Source: Myxocyprinus asiaticus (lineage: Eukaryota > Chordata > Actinopteri > Cypriniformes > Catostomidae). From it: a DNA stretch of 64,000 bases. The position numbers and the translations under genes are program-made. Shown here piece by piece: positions 22,778 to 32,379 of this stretch (positions are counted from its first letter, which is position 1; each line of letters opens with the position of its first letter). The notes below the pieces were generated by a model. It was not told where the DNA came from and did no database searches. It was given only the letters and a program-made list of their open reading frames with translations. The DNA lies in the NCBI RefSeq assembly GCF_019703515.2, contig NC_059372.1:24402931-24466930 (forward strand), written 5' to 3'.

Positions 22778-23510
22778 ATGTTCAGCGTTCAATACAAGTT
22801 GAAGCTCAGTCAATAGCATTTGTGGCATAATGCTGATTACCACCAAAAAATTATTCCAACTTGATCCTCATTTATTTAAGAAAAGAAGAAAAATAAATCA
22901 GTTACAGTAAGGGACTAACAGTGGAAGTGAACGGGGCCAGTCCATATATGCAAAAATACACACAGTTTTAAAAATATAGCTACAAAATGTAAACATTATA
23001 CATGTTTAGACATTTTATCATACTAAAATCATGGTGCTAACCTTATTTGTGTAAAGTTATATTCTTACAGGTTTTGTTGTCATTTCAATAAAGTTGTCAT
23101 ACTGAATACAGATAAGGTTAGTGTGTGATGTTATCACACTAAAATCGTGTTAAAACGTATATAATGTTTACTTCTCGTGGACCCTGCACTCTGACCCCAG
23201 CTTAGCTGGGATATGTGAAAAAAAAGAATTTCACTGTATATGTGCAAATGTATAATGTGTGATAAATAAAATTATAAAATTATAATTATAATTAATTAAT
23301 TATTATAATTATATACAGTACTCCTGAAACTGGGTTTTCTAATGCTTATGGACTTGTCCCATTCAATTCCATCATAAGTGCATCACTGTAACCATGTTGT
23401 ATGCATTTTTTTTTTTTTAATAAATGAGATAAAAGTCGAAATCAACATTAAGCCACAAATGCTGTTAATAAATCTTAACTTGTATTGAACCCATAACATT
23501 AATATTTCAC
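22778..23510. mobile_element. Palindromic DNA element interrupted by a LINE tail
   Basis: GTTCAATACAAGTTGAAGCT near 22788 is mirrored near 23476-23492 by TTAACTTGTATTGAACCC. AGCATTTGTGGCATAATG is likewise mirrored by TTAAGCCACAAATGCTG. The symmetry is broken by a foreign segment at about 23170-23290. Confidence 0.7.
23170..23290 (+). mobile_element. 3' end of a LINE inserted in the palindromic element
   Basis: CTGGGATATGTGAAAAAAAAG then AATTTCACTGTATATGTGCA and repeated AATAAAATTATAAAATTATA. This is the usual 3' untranslated end of fish Jockey-group LINEs. Severely 5'-truncated, non-coding. Confidence 0.6.
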
Positions 23511-24180
23511 CTTCAAATTTCACTGTTCAAAGCAAATGTCACAACATTTGAGACCTATACATATTTTTGTGTAACACCGAAGTTCCTTCATAGTAAGTCG
23601 GTCCACTCAGCTGCCATCTTGGGAATCCTCCTGGGCAGTTATGTATACAAGCCGCATGAAAATACAGAATGGTGGGTCAAGATTACGATTAAAACATATT
23701 TCAAATCAGCATTAAAATCTGACAACATTGGTTTTGTAAATTGCTCAGATCACGCTATAGACGTTATTTTTCAGGATTTCCAGCTAATGCGCACACATGT
23801 TCCCGAGTTGACTGACAGGTGATGTCTGTATCTAAAATTTAATTGGCTCTTTTATCTGTAAGGCAGGACTTCCTTTTCTACATCCGCCATTTGGGGGTTC
23901 CAATTTCTCCCAATAATTTTAATACCAGTGCTCCATCTCAGGCTAAAAAGTCTTTATATAGTACAATTCAAAGAATATTTTAGGATTTAAGAATACATCA
24001 AACATGCAATTATGATGAATTTCAGGTTAGTTAAAATGTAAAACATAAAAAACTGCATTTAGCATTTATTAGAGATAAAGCATTTCTTTATCAATAGAAA
24101 TTCAAATGAGTATCAAATCTTCAGGTAAAAAACTAAAAGTAACTCTCTTAACTGAGAAAGATATTACTTGTGCTCTTCTA
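23511..24180. other. Mostly unidentified DNA with a probable repeat at 23577-23910
   Basis: AAGTCGGTCCACTCAGCTGC and CCATCTTGGGAATCC are strings I associate with a dispersed carp-type repeat. Termini were not defined. Confidence 0.3.
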
Positions 24181-24297
24181 TGGTTAGTTTACCCAAAAAT
24201 AAAAATTATGCCATCATTTACTCACCCTCATGTCATTCCAAATCTGTAACATTTTCCTTCTGTGGAGCACAAGAAGAAAATTTTCGAAGAATATAGA

Positions 24298-24552
24298 TGT
24301 AGAGGTTCTGAGGGTTGGAGAAAAGAAGGAAGTGGGAGCCAGTGTCGCAGTCCACGTGAGTGTTCATTTTATTCTCAGGGTTTTTACTCAAAATATGCTT
24401 TTCAGCAAGAAATTCAGTTTATGCACATCAGCTTCAATGATAACAGTCAACATAAACTTGAGAGATGCAAAAATATAAACATCTTTTCCGTGTTCAGGTG
24501 TGTGTGCCTGACTCCCCACTGACAGACACACGACCACGTTCCCATCTCCACA
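24298..24552 (-). repeat. Gypsy 3' LTR (left, deleted)
   Basis: Shares GTCGCAGTCCA(C/T)GTGAGTG near the start and CCCCACTGACAGACAC...CCATCTCCACA at the end with 26210-26480. It lacks about 110 bases present in the other LTR (including the CCTTTTAAAGCC segment) and has a longer middle part. Confidence 0.85.
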
Positions 24553-24600
24553 TACCCCCACTGGGCCCCATCCGCCCTGCTAACTCCCCCCCCCCCAGGT
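24553..24600 (-). other. Polypurine tract region of the Gypsy element
   Basis: On the minus strand, AGTGGGGGTA directly precedes the LTR, with a longer G-run (C-run on plus, about 24586-24597) just upstream. This is the expected place for plus-strand priming. Confidence 0.55.
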
Positions 24601-24732
24601 GAACTTGAACGGATGAAGTGCCAGGTACCAATGAGTACTACGCATTGGTATCCTTCATGTGGTGGAGCCACTGAAGCGGGCCGTGGTCCGAGCAGAGGAT
24701 GAAGGCCCGCACCAGCAGGTAATAGCGGAGGG

Positions 24733-25106
24733 TTAGGAGGGCCCATTTGATGGCCAGACACTGCAGCTCCACCCCCTCCACCTCCTGCGAGAGCACAGCC
24801 CCCCCCCCCAATCTAATGCATCTGTCTGCAAAATGAAGGGGAGAGAGAAGTTAGGAGCATGTAAAACGGCCCACCACAGAGTGCAGATTTCACTCTCGTG
24901 AAAGCCTGTTGGCACGCCTCCGTCCACTGGACCGGATCTGGTGCCCCCTTTTTAGTGAGTTCAGTCAAGGGGCTGGTGACATCAGAGAAACTAGGCACAA
25001 ACCTTCGGTAGCAGCCTGCCAGCCTCATAAACTGTCTCACCTCCTTTTTGGTCTTGGGCTGTGGGCAGGCCGCTATCACTGCGGTCTTATCAACTTGGGG
25101 CTGCAC
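24733..25106 (-). pseudogene. Gypsy RT connection and RNase H fragment
   Basis: Minus-strand frames show the RT thumb/connection (PQPKTKKEVRQFMRLAGCYR, then SFSDVTSPLTELTKKG) and the start of RNase H (LPFILQTDALDWGGGL, with the first acidic Asp in TDA). A frameshift separates the two parts and the RNase H C-terminus is missing. The YxDD-bearing RT palm that should precede it is absent: sequence jumps from the RT N-terminal part to this segment near 25107. Confidence 0.82.
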
Positions 25107-25681
25107 CTGCTGTTTTTTTTCGGGATAATGGAGTTAAGGAGATCTGCCAGTACCCTTTGTTAAATCCAGTGTCGAATAAAATTGAGCCGCCCCCAACCGA
25201 TCGAGCAGTTCATCAATTCGGGGCATTGGGTATGTGTCAAATTTAGACACTGCGTTGACTTTTCGATAATCTACACAGAACCGGACCGAAACGTTGCTCT
25301 TAGGCACAAGAACAACCGAGCTGGCCCAATCACTGTGTGATTCTTCTATTACCCCATCTCGAGCATTGCCTCTAATTCATTCCAAATCACTTTTTTCTTG
25401 TGTTCGGGCAAGTGGTACGGCTGACTATGTATGACTACTCCTGGCGGAGTCTCGAAAGGGTGTTTTATGAGGTTCGTATGACCAGAGAGAGGGGAGAACA
25501 CATCTGCAAACTCCTTTTGCAACTTGGCCACCTCCACGAGCTGGGACGGTGAGAGGTGGTCTCCACAAGGGACCGGGGTGAACTGATCGGCTTTGAACTT
25601 CACCTCCGGACTGAGCTCTGCCCTCTCCGCAGACACAGGGACTGCCTCTCTCCACAATTTAAGGAGGTTGAGGTGATACAT
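25107..25681 (-). pseudogene. Gypsy linker and RT N-terminal fragment
   Basis: The frame at 25681-25349 opens with YHLNLLKLWREAV, a string normally found after the integrase. It then runs into LQKEFADVFSPL and ETPPGVVIHSQPYHLPEHKK, the usual entry to the RT fingers. RT-like residues continue in another frame to about 25110 and stop before the catalytic palm. The direct passage from integrase tail to RT supports the Gmr1-like gene order. Confidence 0.8.
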
Positions 25682-25682
25682 T

Positions 25683-25903
25683 CCTGTAGCTGGGCACCCC
25701 TATTGTAGAGCCGGCTTTGTCTCTCTTGAGTTTGGAGCAAATTTCCCTGTGATAACCGACCCAGCATGTGTAGCTTTGCTCGAAGATCAAGGACATACTG
25801 AATTTCATTTTTGCTTTGGGAAGGTCCCTCCTCCCATGCCTCCTGTATGATGTCAAGCACCCCGCTGGGCTGACGTCCATACAGGAGCTTGAAAGGGGTT
25901 GAT
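25683..25903 (-). pseudogene. Gypsy integrase C-terminal fragment
   Basis: Reads STPFKLLYGRQPSGVLDIIQ near the start, a typical end of the integrase core in Gypsy elements, followed by a helical stretch (LHMLGRLSQGNLLQTQERQS). The catalytic core is missing, removed by the deletion that joins this segment to the capsid fragment. A second deletion near 25683 removed the SH3-like tail. Confidence 0.75.
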
Positions 25904-26152
25904 GAGATCGATGACATCCTCCACATCACGGCCTTCCTCGGCTAACACCCACTTCCGGCAGGCATCAAGGAGTTCCTGGGCAAATGTGAATGGGCAGCTG
26001 GCTTCGCTAAGGGTGAAGGAGCGGAACCACTGGCGATGTTGTTCCGGCAAGCAGCCGACCCATTGCATTACAGCCAACTTCAGCTTCGAGTAGACCAGGC
26101 GGTCCTCAGCGGGTAATTGCTGTGCAGTGAGCTGGGCCTCCCCGGAAAGCAA
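25904..26152 (-). pseudogene. Gypsy capsid (gag) fragment, SCAN-like
   Basis: Reads PEQHRQWFRSFTLSEASCPF followed by TFAQELLDACRKWVLAEEGR, a helical capsid C-terminal pattern. Published work traces the vertebrate SCAN domain to the capsid of Gmr1-like Gypsy elements, and this fragment has that general look (E-Q-H-R-Q-x-F-R-S then a Leu-x-D-x-C-R-x-W helix). Most of gag and all of protease are gone. Confidence 0.65.
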
Positions 26153-26190
26153 CGGCAGCAGGTGTCCATGGCAGCTAGACTTTTTCCCAA

Positions 26191-26209
26191 ATCTGGGTCA
26201 TGGCACCAG
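26191..26209 (-). other. Primer-binding site of the Gypsy element
   Basis: Minus strand CTGGTGCCATGACCCAGAT begins directly after the 5' LTR end. TGG plus a GGTGCC(A/G)TGAC core resembles the complement of a tRNA-His 3' end with a few mismatches. The tRNA identity is tentative. Confidence 0.5.
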
Positions 26210-26480
26210 TGTAGAGCTGACGTCGCAGTCCATGTGAGTGTTCTTTTGAGCATGAGAGATGCAAAAATATGAACAGCTTTTCAGCAGTCAGCTCCAGTCT
26301 GGGTGTGTGTGCGACTCAGTCTCACTCTCCTGGTCTGGCGTTCTGCCGGCCTTTTAAAGCCCGTCTCCACCGTCACTGAAACGAGACACTGGTGTTTAGT
26401 GTCAGTAATCACCAGGTGATGGCTCTAACCGCTTCCTCTCTCCCCACTGACAGACACGTGAGCACGTTCCCATCTCCACA
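26210..26480 (-). repeat. Gypsy 5' LTR (right)
   Basis: 271 bases, TGTAGAGCTG...CATCTCCACA on plus. It is followed by the target duplication ATAGA. The minus strand carries GGCTTTAAAAGG, a possible TATA-like promoter element. Confidence 0.88.
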
Positions 26481-26650
26481 ATAGACAATGCTTGTTTTCC
26501 ATGCAATGAAAGTGATTGGTGACTGAGGTTGTCAGTCCGTAACATTTTGCCTTAGAAACCATTTCATTGTACAGAAAAGGAAAACATCATCTACAGTACA
26601 TTCTGTAAATGATGACAGAGTTAAATTTTTTGGGTGAACTACCCCTTTAA

Positions 26651-27562
26651 AATAGTCTTGATTCATATCCTTATATGCTCTCAGTAAAGTATTCTCTCTA
26701 TGTGCTTCTTTAAAAGATCACGAAATTCCTCTAGCTTTTTAAATGTGCATAACCTGAATAAAGAGAGACATGAAATAAATCTACAGGGAGAGAAAGAGCA
26801 TAAGGAAGAAGCCAGACATGTGGAGAAACCAGAAAAAGTGAGTATGCAGGGAGCAGGGAGAGTAAATCTTAAGGAGGACACAGCAAGCTTGACTGTCTAT
26901 CACTGATGCCTGCCGGTGATGCCTGCCAGTAGACTTTGGCTCTCATCTAACTGTCACCTCAATAAATCATTCAGCAAATGCAGGCTTTTCAGCTGAGCAA
27001 GAGGACGGGGCTTTTTAACTGGGAGCTATCTGTCAGCTGCAGACAGTGTTTGTCCATCCTATTTTCAGTCAGGCCATCACTCTGCGAAGGCCAGTTGGAT
27101 TGCCAAGCTTTCTCTCGCCTACTGTGACTTCTCTGCCTGGGAACCTTTCCAAAATTCATTGACAACGTTTCTCTAGGAAAATATTTTTTGTGCTTATTTC
27201 AAGATTTTCAGGTGATATTTATAATTTATTTCTCTGTGTATTTTTTTTTTTTTTTATTTATTTACTTATTTATTTTTATTTTTTATTTTTCACCCCGTGG
27301 CTGTTGGTGTTTTGAAATGTTGATTTTTTTATTGTTACTCTATAATGTAATTATATTTGTTCAATGCTTAATAATAAAAAAAAGAGTTCCATTGAAGAAT
27401 CTGTTCTGCAGCCTGTTCATTTTATGACTGTTCCTGTATGCCATTGCTGTACATTTACAATTACAGTTATTCATTTAGCTGACACTTAAGTTCCACATGT
27501 AAGTTCAGGAGGAGCTTGTTCATCTAGGCCTGCCAATCATATACCAAGATCATACAGTATAA
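26651..27562. other. AT-rich DNA, no gene recognised
   Basis: Contains a T/A-rich low-complexity run at about 27240-27290. No domain-like coding content. Confidence 0.35.
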
Positions 27563-28037
27563 TTGTCACAGTCTGGCCTGACTGTGCCTCCCCTGACTAT
27601 CTGTTTATCTCGTCTGAGTGTTTTTTCTGTGTTTGCCTTGTCTCTTTCGCCCTCTTGTGTCTTGCAGGTCCCACGTTGAGTTTGCCTGCTCCATTTGCCT
27701 TGGCAACTATCATTACACATATCAGCTCATCATCCATGGCATGTGCTCTCCCAATTAACTCTCCCTATGTTAGCTCTCCTCATGTTGAGTCCTTTGTCAA
27801 ATCATTTGTTTTGTGGTGCTGTTTGTATCCAGTTGGTTTTGTCCTGTTCCTGTCATTCACTCGGTCGTTCTCTAGTTTTTGGTGAGTTTTTCTAGTTTAT
27901 CTATCTGTTTCAGTTTTTCTCCCTCGCGGGAGTTTTGGTTTGTACTTTTGTTTTTGCAAATAAAGCCCTTATCCTTACCTCCATGCATTTGGGTCCTGCC
28001 TCTCTCTCTCTCTCTCTCTCTCTCTATTATCATGACA
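27563..28037 (+). repeat. 5' LTR
   Basis: TGTCACAG...CATGACA, 475 bases, with a poly(A) signal AATAAA at about 27959 and a (CT)n expansion at 28000-28025 near its end. Confidence 0.75.
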
Positions 28038-28579
28038 GAATGATTTGACCGAAGATGGGCCCAGCAGAGGCAATGGGCTTTTCTTTTGATCCCGCTCCTG
28101 CCAGAAAGGAATGGTTCTCTCAAGGTACCACCTAGCTCGACCACACCATGGCCAGCTCCCAGAATGGTCATGGTTTTGGTGTCTACACTATGGAGCTGGT
28201 TAGTGAGCCTCACAGGTGGTGCTTTGAGGAGACCCGGATGAACATCTCTTCCTTTCAGGCTTGGATAATCCACTTAGCACAGAGGTGCTTAATGAGATTT
28301 TTATTTTAATCTTCTGGGATCTGGTTGACCATGTCTGTCGCCTTGCGGATATTGAAGACCTGCTGCGGAGATGGAACGCCAGATCCAACATCCCCTCTCA
28401 GCCCGAGACCTGTTCCCCCTGAGGCACTATTTATCGCCAAAGGAGGAGGAAGCTCGCGGTTGAATGCCAGGAGGCAGAGGAGCCCGCAATTGACCAACAG
28501 GAGGCAAAGGAGCCTGCTGCTGACTGCCAGGAGGTGGTGAAACCAGCCCTTTGCTCAGTCCAGTTACCAGCACCCATCC

Positions 28580-29295
28580 AACATCAGCAGCCAGTCAGAC
28601 CCCTGTTCAGCGGCCATCGATGTCTAGTCTGACCCCTGTCCAGCGGCTGCCCAAGTCCAGTCTGACTCCTGTCCAGTGGCTGCCCACGTCCAGTCTGTCC
28701 ACTGCCCAGTGGCTGCCCATGTCCAGTCTGACCCCTGTCCAGCAGCCACCGCTAAGCCTGACTCCTACTCAGCACCCACCACCGTGGCTGACTCTATCCA
28801 GTCTGCTGACACCTGTCCAGCAGCCCTCGCCCAGTCTGCTGAGCCTTGTCCAATGGCCGCCGCCCATTCTGCTGACACCTGTCCAGCAGCCCCTACCCAG
28901 TCTGCTGACCCCTGTCCAACGGCCCCAGCCCAGTCTGCTGAACCCTGTCCAGTGGCTGCCATCCAGTCTGCAGACCCCTGTCCAGTGGCAGCCGCCCAGT
29001 CTGCTGCAGTTGTCCACAGCCCAGCTGCCATCACAGAACATCTTCTGGTCCAGTGGCTGCCATGGACCTCACCATTTGCGCTGTGGCCTCCACTGACCTC
29101 ACCCGCTACCCTTCTGTTCAAGGTCCTGTGGTTGCTCCCCAGTCTGTCCAGCCCTCAGTGGCCACTCTCCTGTCTGTCTGGCCCGCAGTAGCCGCTCTCC
29201 AGTCTGTCCAATACCCTGTGGTCGCTCTCAAGTCTGTCCAGCCCACAGCGGCCACTCCCCAGTCTGTCCAGCCCCAGTGCTCAGTCTGCCCAGGC
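28580..29295 (+). repeat. 33-bp minisatellite, open in several frames
   Basis: Units such as CCCCTGTCCAGCGGCTGCCC plus AAGTCCAGTCTG repeat about twenty times with substitutions. Because 33 is a multiple of three and the unit lacks stops, long frames exist in two forward frames (for example 28551-29096 with TPVQ-x-LP repeats, and 28676-29191 with SADPCPVAA repeats) and in reverse frames. Expression is not implied. Proline-rich, non-minisatellite sequence continues to about 29570. Confidence 0.85.
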
Positions 29296-29969
29296 CTTCC
29301 TGTCCTGGCCACCCTGCTCTCCACCCTCATTCCCTTCCTCAGGTCTTCTCCCTGGCTGCCGGATCATGCCCCCTACCTGGATTCACATTACTGGCCGCCA
29401 GACCCTGTCCCTTTCCTGAGGCCCCTTCCAAGGCCACCGTACCCACTCCCCTCCCTGAAGCCTCCACCTAGGCCGCCGGACCCCACTACCTTCCTTAAAC
29501 CTCTTCCCTGGTCCCTCCCACTGGTTCCACTTTGGACTGCCCTGTTGGATCCTCCCTGGTTTCCCTCCCTTCCCTCCCTTTCTTTTGTTCTTTCTGTTAT
29601 GTGTTAGTGCCTGTCACTCTGTCAGTCTGGGTTTTTGTGGTGACAGAATCCTGACACTCTTATTCTGTGTCTGTGTTGAGCGCATGGCTCAGAGTTATTC
29701 TCCTGGCCATGTGCTCTTTCTGTCTTTTTTCTTGTCTATGTGTGAGCACACTGCTTCGGGTTATAGTTTCCCTGCCGTGCACTCGGTTGGTTTTGTGTTT
29801 TCATGTTCGGAGCATGGTGTCTGGATCCTGACTCTCCTGTCTGGCTCTGTTTTGGTTCTGGTGTCGGGATCCGGACACTCATGCTCCATGTCTTCTCTTT
29901 CTTCCCTCCCTCCCTGGTCAGTTCCTTTTGTGTTGGTCTGTCTGTTGTGGATGCCAGGAGGCATTAGTC

Positions 29970-29982
29970 AAGGGAGGGGTAC
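29970..29982 (+). other. Polypurine tract of the LTR element
   Basis: AAGGGAGGGGTAC immediately before the second TGTCACAG. Confidence 0.65.
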
Positions 29983-30344
29983 TGTCACAGTCTGGCCTGA
30001 CTGTGCCTCTGACTATCTGTTTGTCTCGTCTGAGTGTTTTCCTGTTTGCCTTGTCTCTTATGCCCTTTTGTGTTTTGCAGGTGCCACATTGAGTTTGCCA
30101 GCTCCAGTTGCCTTGGCAACTATCATTATTCCAATCAGCTCATCATCCGCGGCACCTGCTCTCCCAATTGCCACTCCCTATACAAGCTCTCCTTGTGTTG
30201 ATTCCTTTGTCAAATCGTTTGTATTGTGGTGCTGTTTGTATCTAGCGGTCTCTAGCTTTTTGTGAGTTTTTCTAGTTTATCTATCTGTTTCTGTTTTTAT
30301 CCCCTTGTGGGAGTTTTGGTTTGTACTTTTGATTTTGCAAATAA
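29983..30344 (+). repeat. 3' LTR, truncated at its end
   Basis: Aligns to 27563-27970 with substitutions and small gaps up to AAATAAAGCCC. The final portion of the 5' LTR (CT run to CATGACA) is absent. Confidence 0.75.
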
Positions 30345-30824
30345 AGCCCAAATTCCTCAATATATGTACTTGCGAACTCGTGAAATGAGTATTAGAGGAC
30401 AGTAGTAGCTGATTGGTATGTTTCACCACAGGTTTGTTCCTCCTGTAGTCCTTCATAAATACACTCAGTGCATTTTGGCAGTTGCAGATAAACTCTAGGC
30501 CTATAGGTTACTATAAATAACCCAATAAAAGAACAAAATAATCTATGCACAATCACACATAATTTTATTATAATAATAAAGGGATAATTTTTTTTCTGGT
30601 ATTATATGGAGATAATGAAACTGACAGCAAATATTTACTAATCTCAAAATTTTACAATTTTAAAAATCTCAAATTTCAATTACCGACCAGGGATATGGTG
30701 TCTCTAATGTCCACATGAAATCAAAATTGACCCTATTTATTGCATTAACACATCCCAAGTCTTATTGTGAACGTTTCATTGATGCACATTATTCCAAATA
30801 AGTGCTTGTCTTATTTGGAATAAC
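30345..30824. other. Short unique AT-rich spacer
   Basis: No feature recognised between the truncated LTR and the LINE. Confidence 0.4.
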
Positions 30825-30825
30825 C

Positions 30826-31860
30826 CCCGACAAGATGGTGCCGAGTATGGCTGCTACGTTGCGAGCTCCAACACAACACTGTAGTGTTTTGTTTGTTTTG
30901 TTTACAATTCTTATGTTTTTTGTACTGGATGTTGTCTACCTTATTGTCTATGACAGACAAACACTTTTGGACATTGGTTCAGCAATTACACACCACAAAC
31001 CGGACTTCAAATTCCTCAATGCCGACCCGCTGTTTACAAACACGCCAGCGGAGCCCTTTGTCTTGGCTGCCTGGCTGCGAAAATGCAGGAGGAAAAGGGA
31101 AAACAGAGCCGGCGTTCTCATCAGAGTAAGACGCCACGCAAATCGACCCCCACTACCCAGTATTCTACTGGCAAATGTTCAGTCTCTGGATAACAAGCTA
31201 TGCGAGCTGAAAGCGCAGATCTCTTTCCAACGAGAGATGAGGGACTGCTGCATTATCTGCCTAACATAAACTTGGATGTCTGCTGAGATTCCAGATTCAG
31301 CCATTGAACCCGCGGGGTTCTCCGTGCACTGAGCGGACAGAGCGAAAGACCTCTCAGGTAAAAGCAGAGGTGGTGGTGTATGTTTTATGATCAACAAATC
31401 CTGGTGTGATCAGAGGAACGTACATTCTATCAAGTCTTTCTGCTCTCCTGATCTGGAATTTCTCATGCTTCTGTGTCGACCATTCTGGCTACCGAGGGAA
31501 TTCACATCGGTCATTATCACAGCTGTGTACATCCCGCCACAAGCCGACATATACCGGGTACTCAAGGAACTGTACGGGATTATAAGCAAGCAGGAAACCG
31601 CGCACCCTGAGGCTGCGTTCATTGTGACTGGGGACTTTAATAAAGCCAGTTTCAAATCAGTCGCACCAAAATACCACCAACATATTCGTTTTAACACACG
31701 AGGGGACCAGGTTTTGGACCATTGCTACTCTCCCTTCCGGGATGGCTACAAATCCCTCCCCCGCCCACCATTTGGCAAATCGGACCACTCTTCCATTCTG
31801 CTTCTGCCCGCTTACAGGCAGAAACTGAAACAGGAAGCACCCACCCACAGAATGATCCAG
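30826..31860 (+). pseudogene. LINE 5' region and endonuclease
   Basis: The first frame (to 31269) ends in the endonuclease start SILLANVQSLDNKLCELKAQ and meets a stop at 31267-31269, where the usual TETWL motif is altered. A second frame from 31387 carries ITAVYIPPQAD, VTGDFNKASF (catalytic GDFN) and KSDHSSILLLPAYR (the catalytic SDH motif). Frame breaks near 31270-31390 inactivate it. The family's enzyme nicks target DNA to prime reverse transcription. Confidence 0.85.
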
Positions 31861-32379
31861 TGCTGGTCGGACCAATCAGACTCTATGCTACAAGACTGTT
31901 TTGATCACGCAGACTGGGAGATGTTCCGGTCCACCTCTTATGATGACATCGAGCTTTACGCTGATAGCGTAATGTGTTTCATCAGAAAGTGCGTAGAGGA
32001 CGTCGTTCTGACCAGAACAATACAGATCTATCCGAACCAGAAACCATGGATTAATAGCGAAGTTCGTGCTGCACTTGATGCGCGGACCTCCACTTTTAAT
32101 TCCGGGAACGCAGAGGAGCATAAACAAGCCAGTTCAGATCAGATCAGCAAAACATCAGTACAGGAACAAGATTGAAGGACAGTTTAACACCACCAACTCT
32201 AGAAGCATGTGGCAGGGAATTAACATCATCACGGACTTTAAATGGAATAAAAACTCCGCGAACACCGCTGCCTCTCTCCCGGATGAGCGAAATACTTTTT
32301 ATGCTCGTTTTGAGGGAAATAACAGCGCCCTCGTGGAGAGAGCTCCCGCGGCCGAAGCTACAGAGGTTAGTTCACTCTC
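31861..32379 (+). pseudogene. LINE inter-domain region
   Basis: Continues the same frame to a stop at 32175 and then shifts (YRNKIEGQFNTTNSRSMWQG in the next frame from 32130). It joins endonuclease to RT; no catalytic motif is expected here. Confidence 0.75.

Larger units (their letters stand above)
24298..26480 (-). mobile_element. Deleted Ty3/Gypsy element, Gmr1-like organisation
   Basis: Two related LTRs (24298-24552 and 26210-26480), each TGTAGAG...CA on the plus strand, enclose about 1.66 kb and are flanked by a perfect 5-bp duplication ATAGA (24293-24297 and 26481-26485). Reading leftward it shows a capsid fragment, an integrase C-terminal fragment, then the linker and start of reverse transcriptase, then RNase H. 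Integrase upstream of reverse transcriptase is the hallmark of Gmr1-like elements. At least three internal deletions (near 25900, 25683 and 25107) and several frameshifts make it a dead remnant. Both LTRs also carry different internal deletions. Confidence 0.88.
24181..26650. mobile_element. Palindromic MITE, family A (copy 3), split by a Gypsy element
   Basis: The left half (24181-24297) has GTTTACCCAAAAATAAAAAT and ACTCACCCTCATGTCATTCC. The right half (26486-26650) has AAATGATGACAGAG and GGGTGAACTACCCCTTTAA. The Gypsy element at 24298-26480 and its 5-bp duplication lie exactly between. Confidence 0.75.
27563..30344 (+). mobile_element. LTR retroelement lacking pol, with repeat-rich interior
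   Basis: Two direct repeats starting TGTCACAGTCTGGCCTGACT (27563 and 29983) enclose about 1.9 kb. The second is preceded by a polypurine tract (AAGGGAGGGG). Past the first LTR, an ATG near 28055 (gatgggcccagcag) fits the start of a gag frame, but no protease, RT or integrase motif appears. Most of the interior is a 33-bp minisatellite and further proline-rich sequence. The second LTR stops after AAATAAAGCCC, lacking the last part of the first, and no target duplication could be matched. Probably a non-autonomous derivative of a Gypsy element. Confidence 0.75.

Noticed and set aside
28765..29121. Reverse-strand Trp/Gly-rich open frame
   Set aside because: A mirror of the 33-bp minisatellite, which is stop-free in several frames; not evidence of a gene.
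29585..30265. A 226-residue open frame rich in Ser, Phe and Val
   Set aside because: It lies across the end of the LTR element and into its 3' LTR, has no domain, and follows from T/C-rich low-complexity sequence.
30345..31020. Shared AAATTCCTCAAT string at 30350 and 31010 as a target duplication
   Set aside because: The second site lies inside the LINE's coding region, so the match cannot mark an insertion border and is probably chance.
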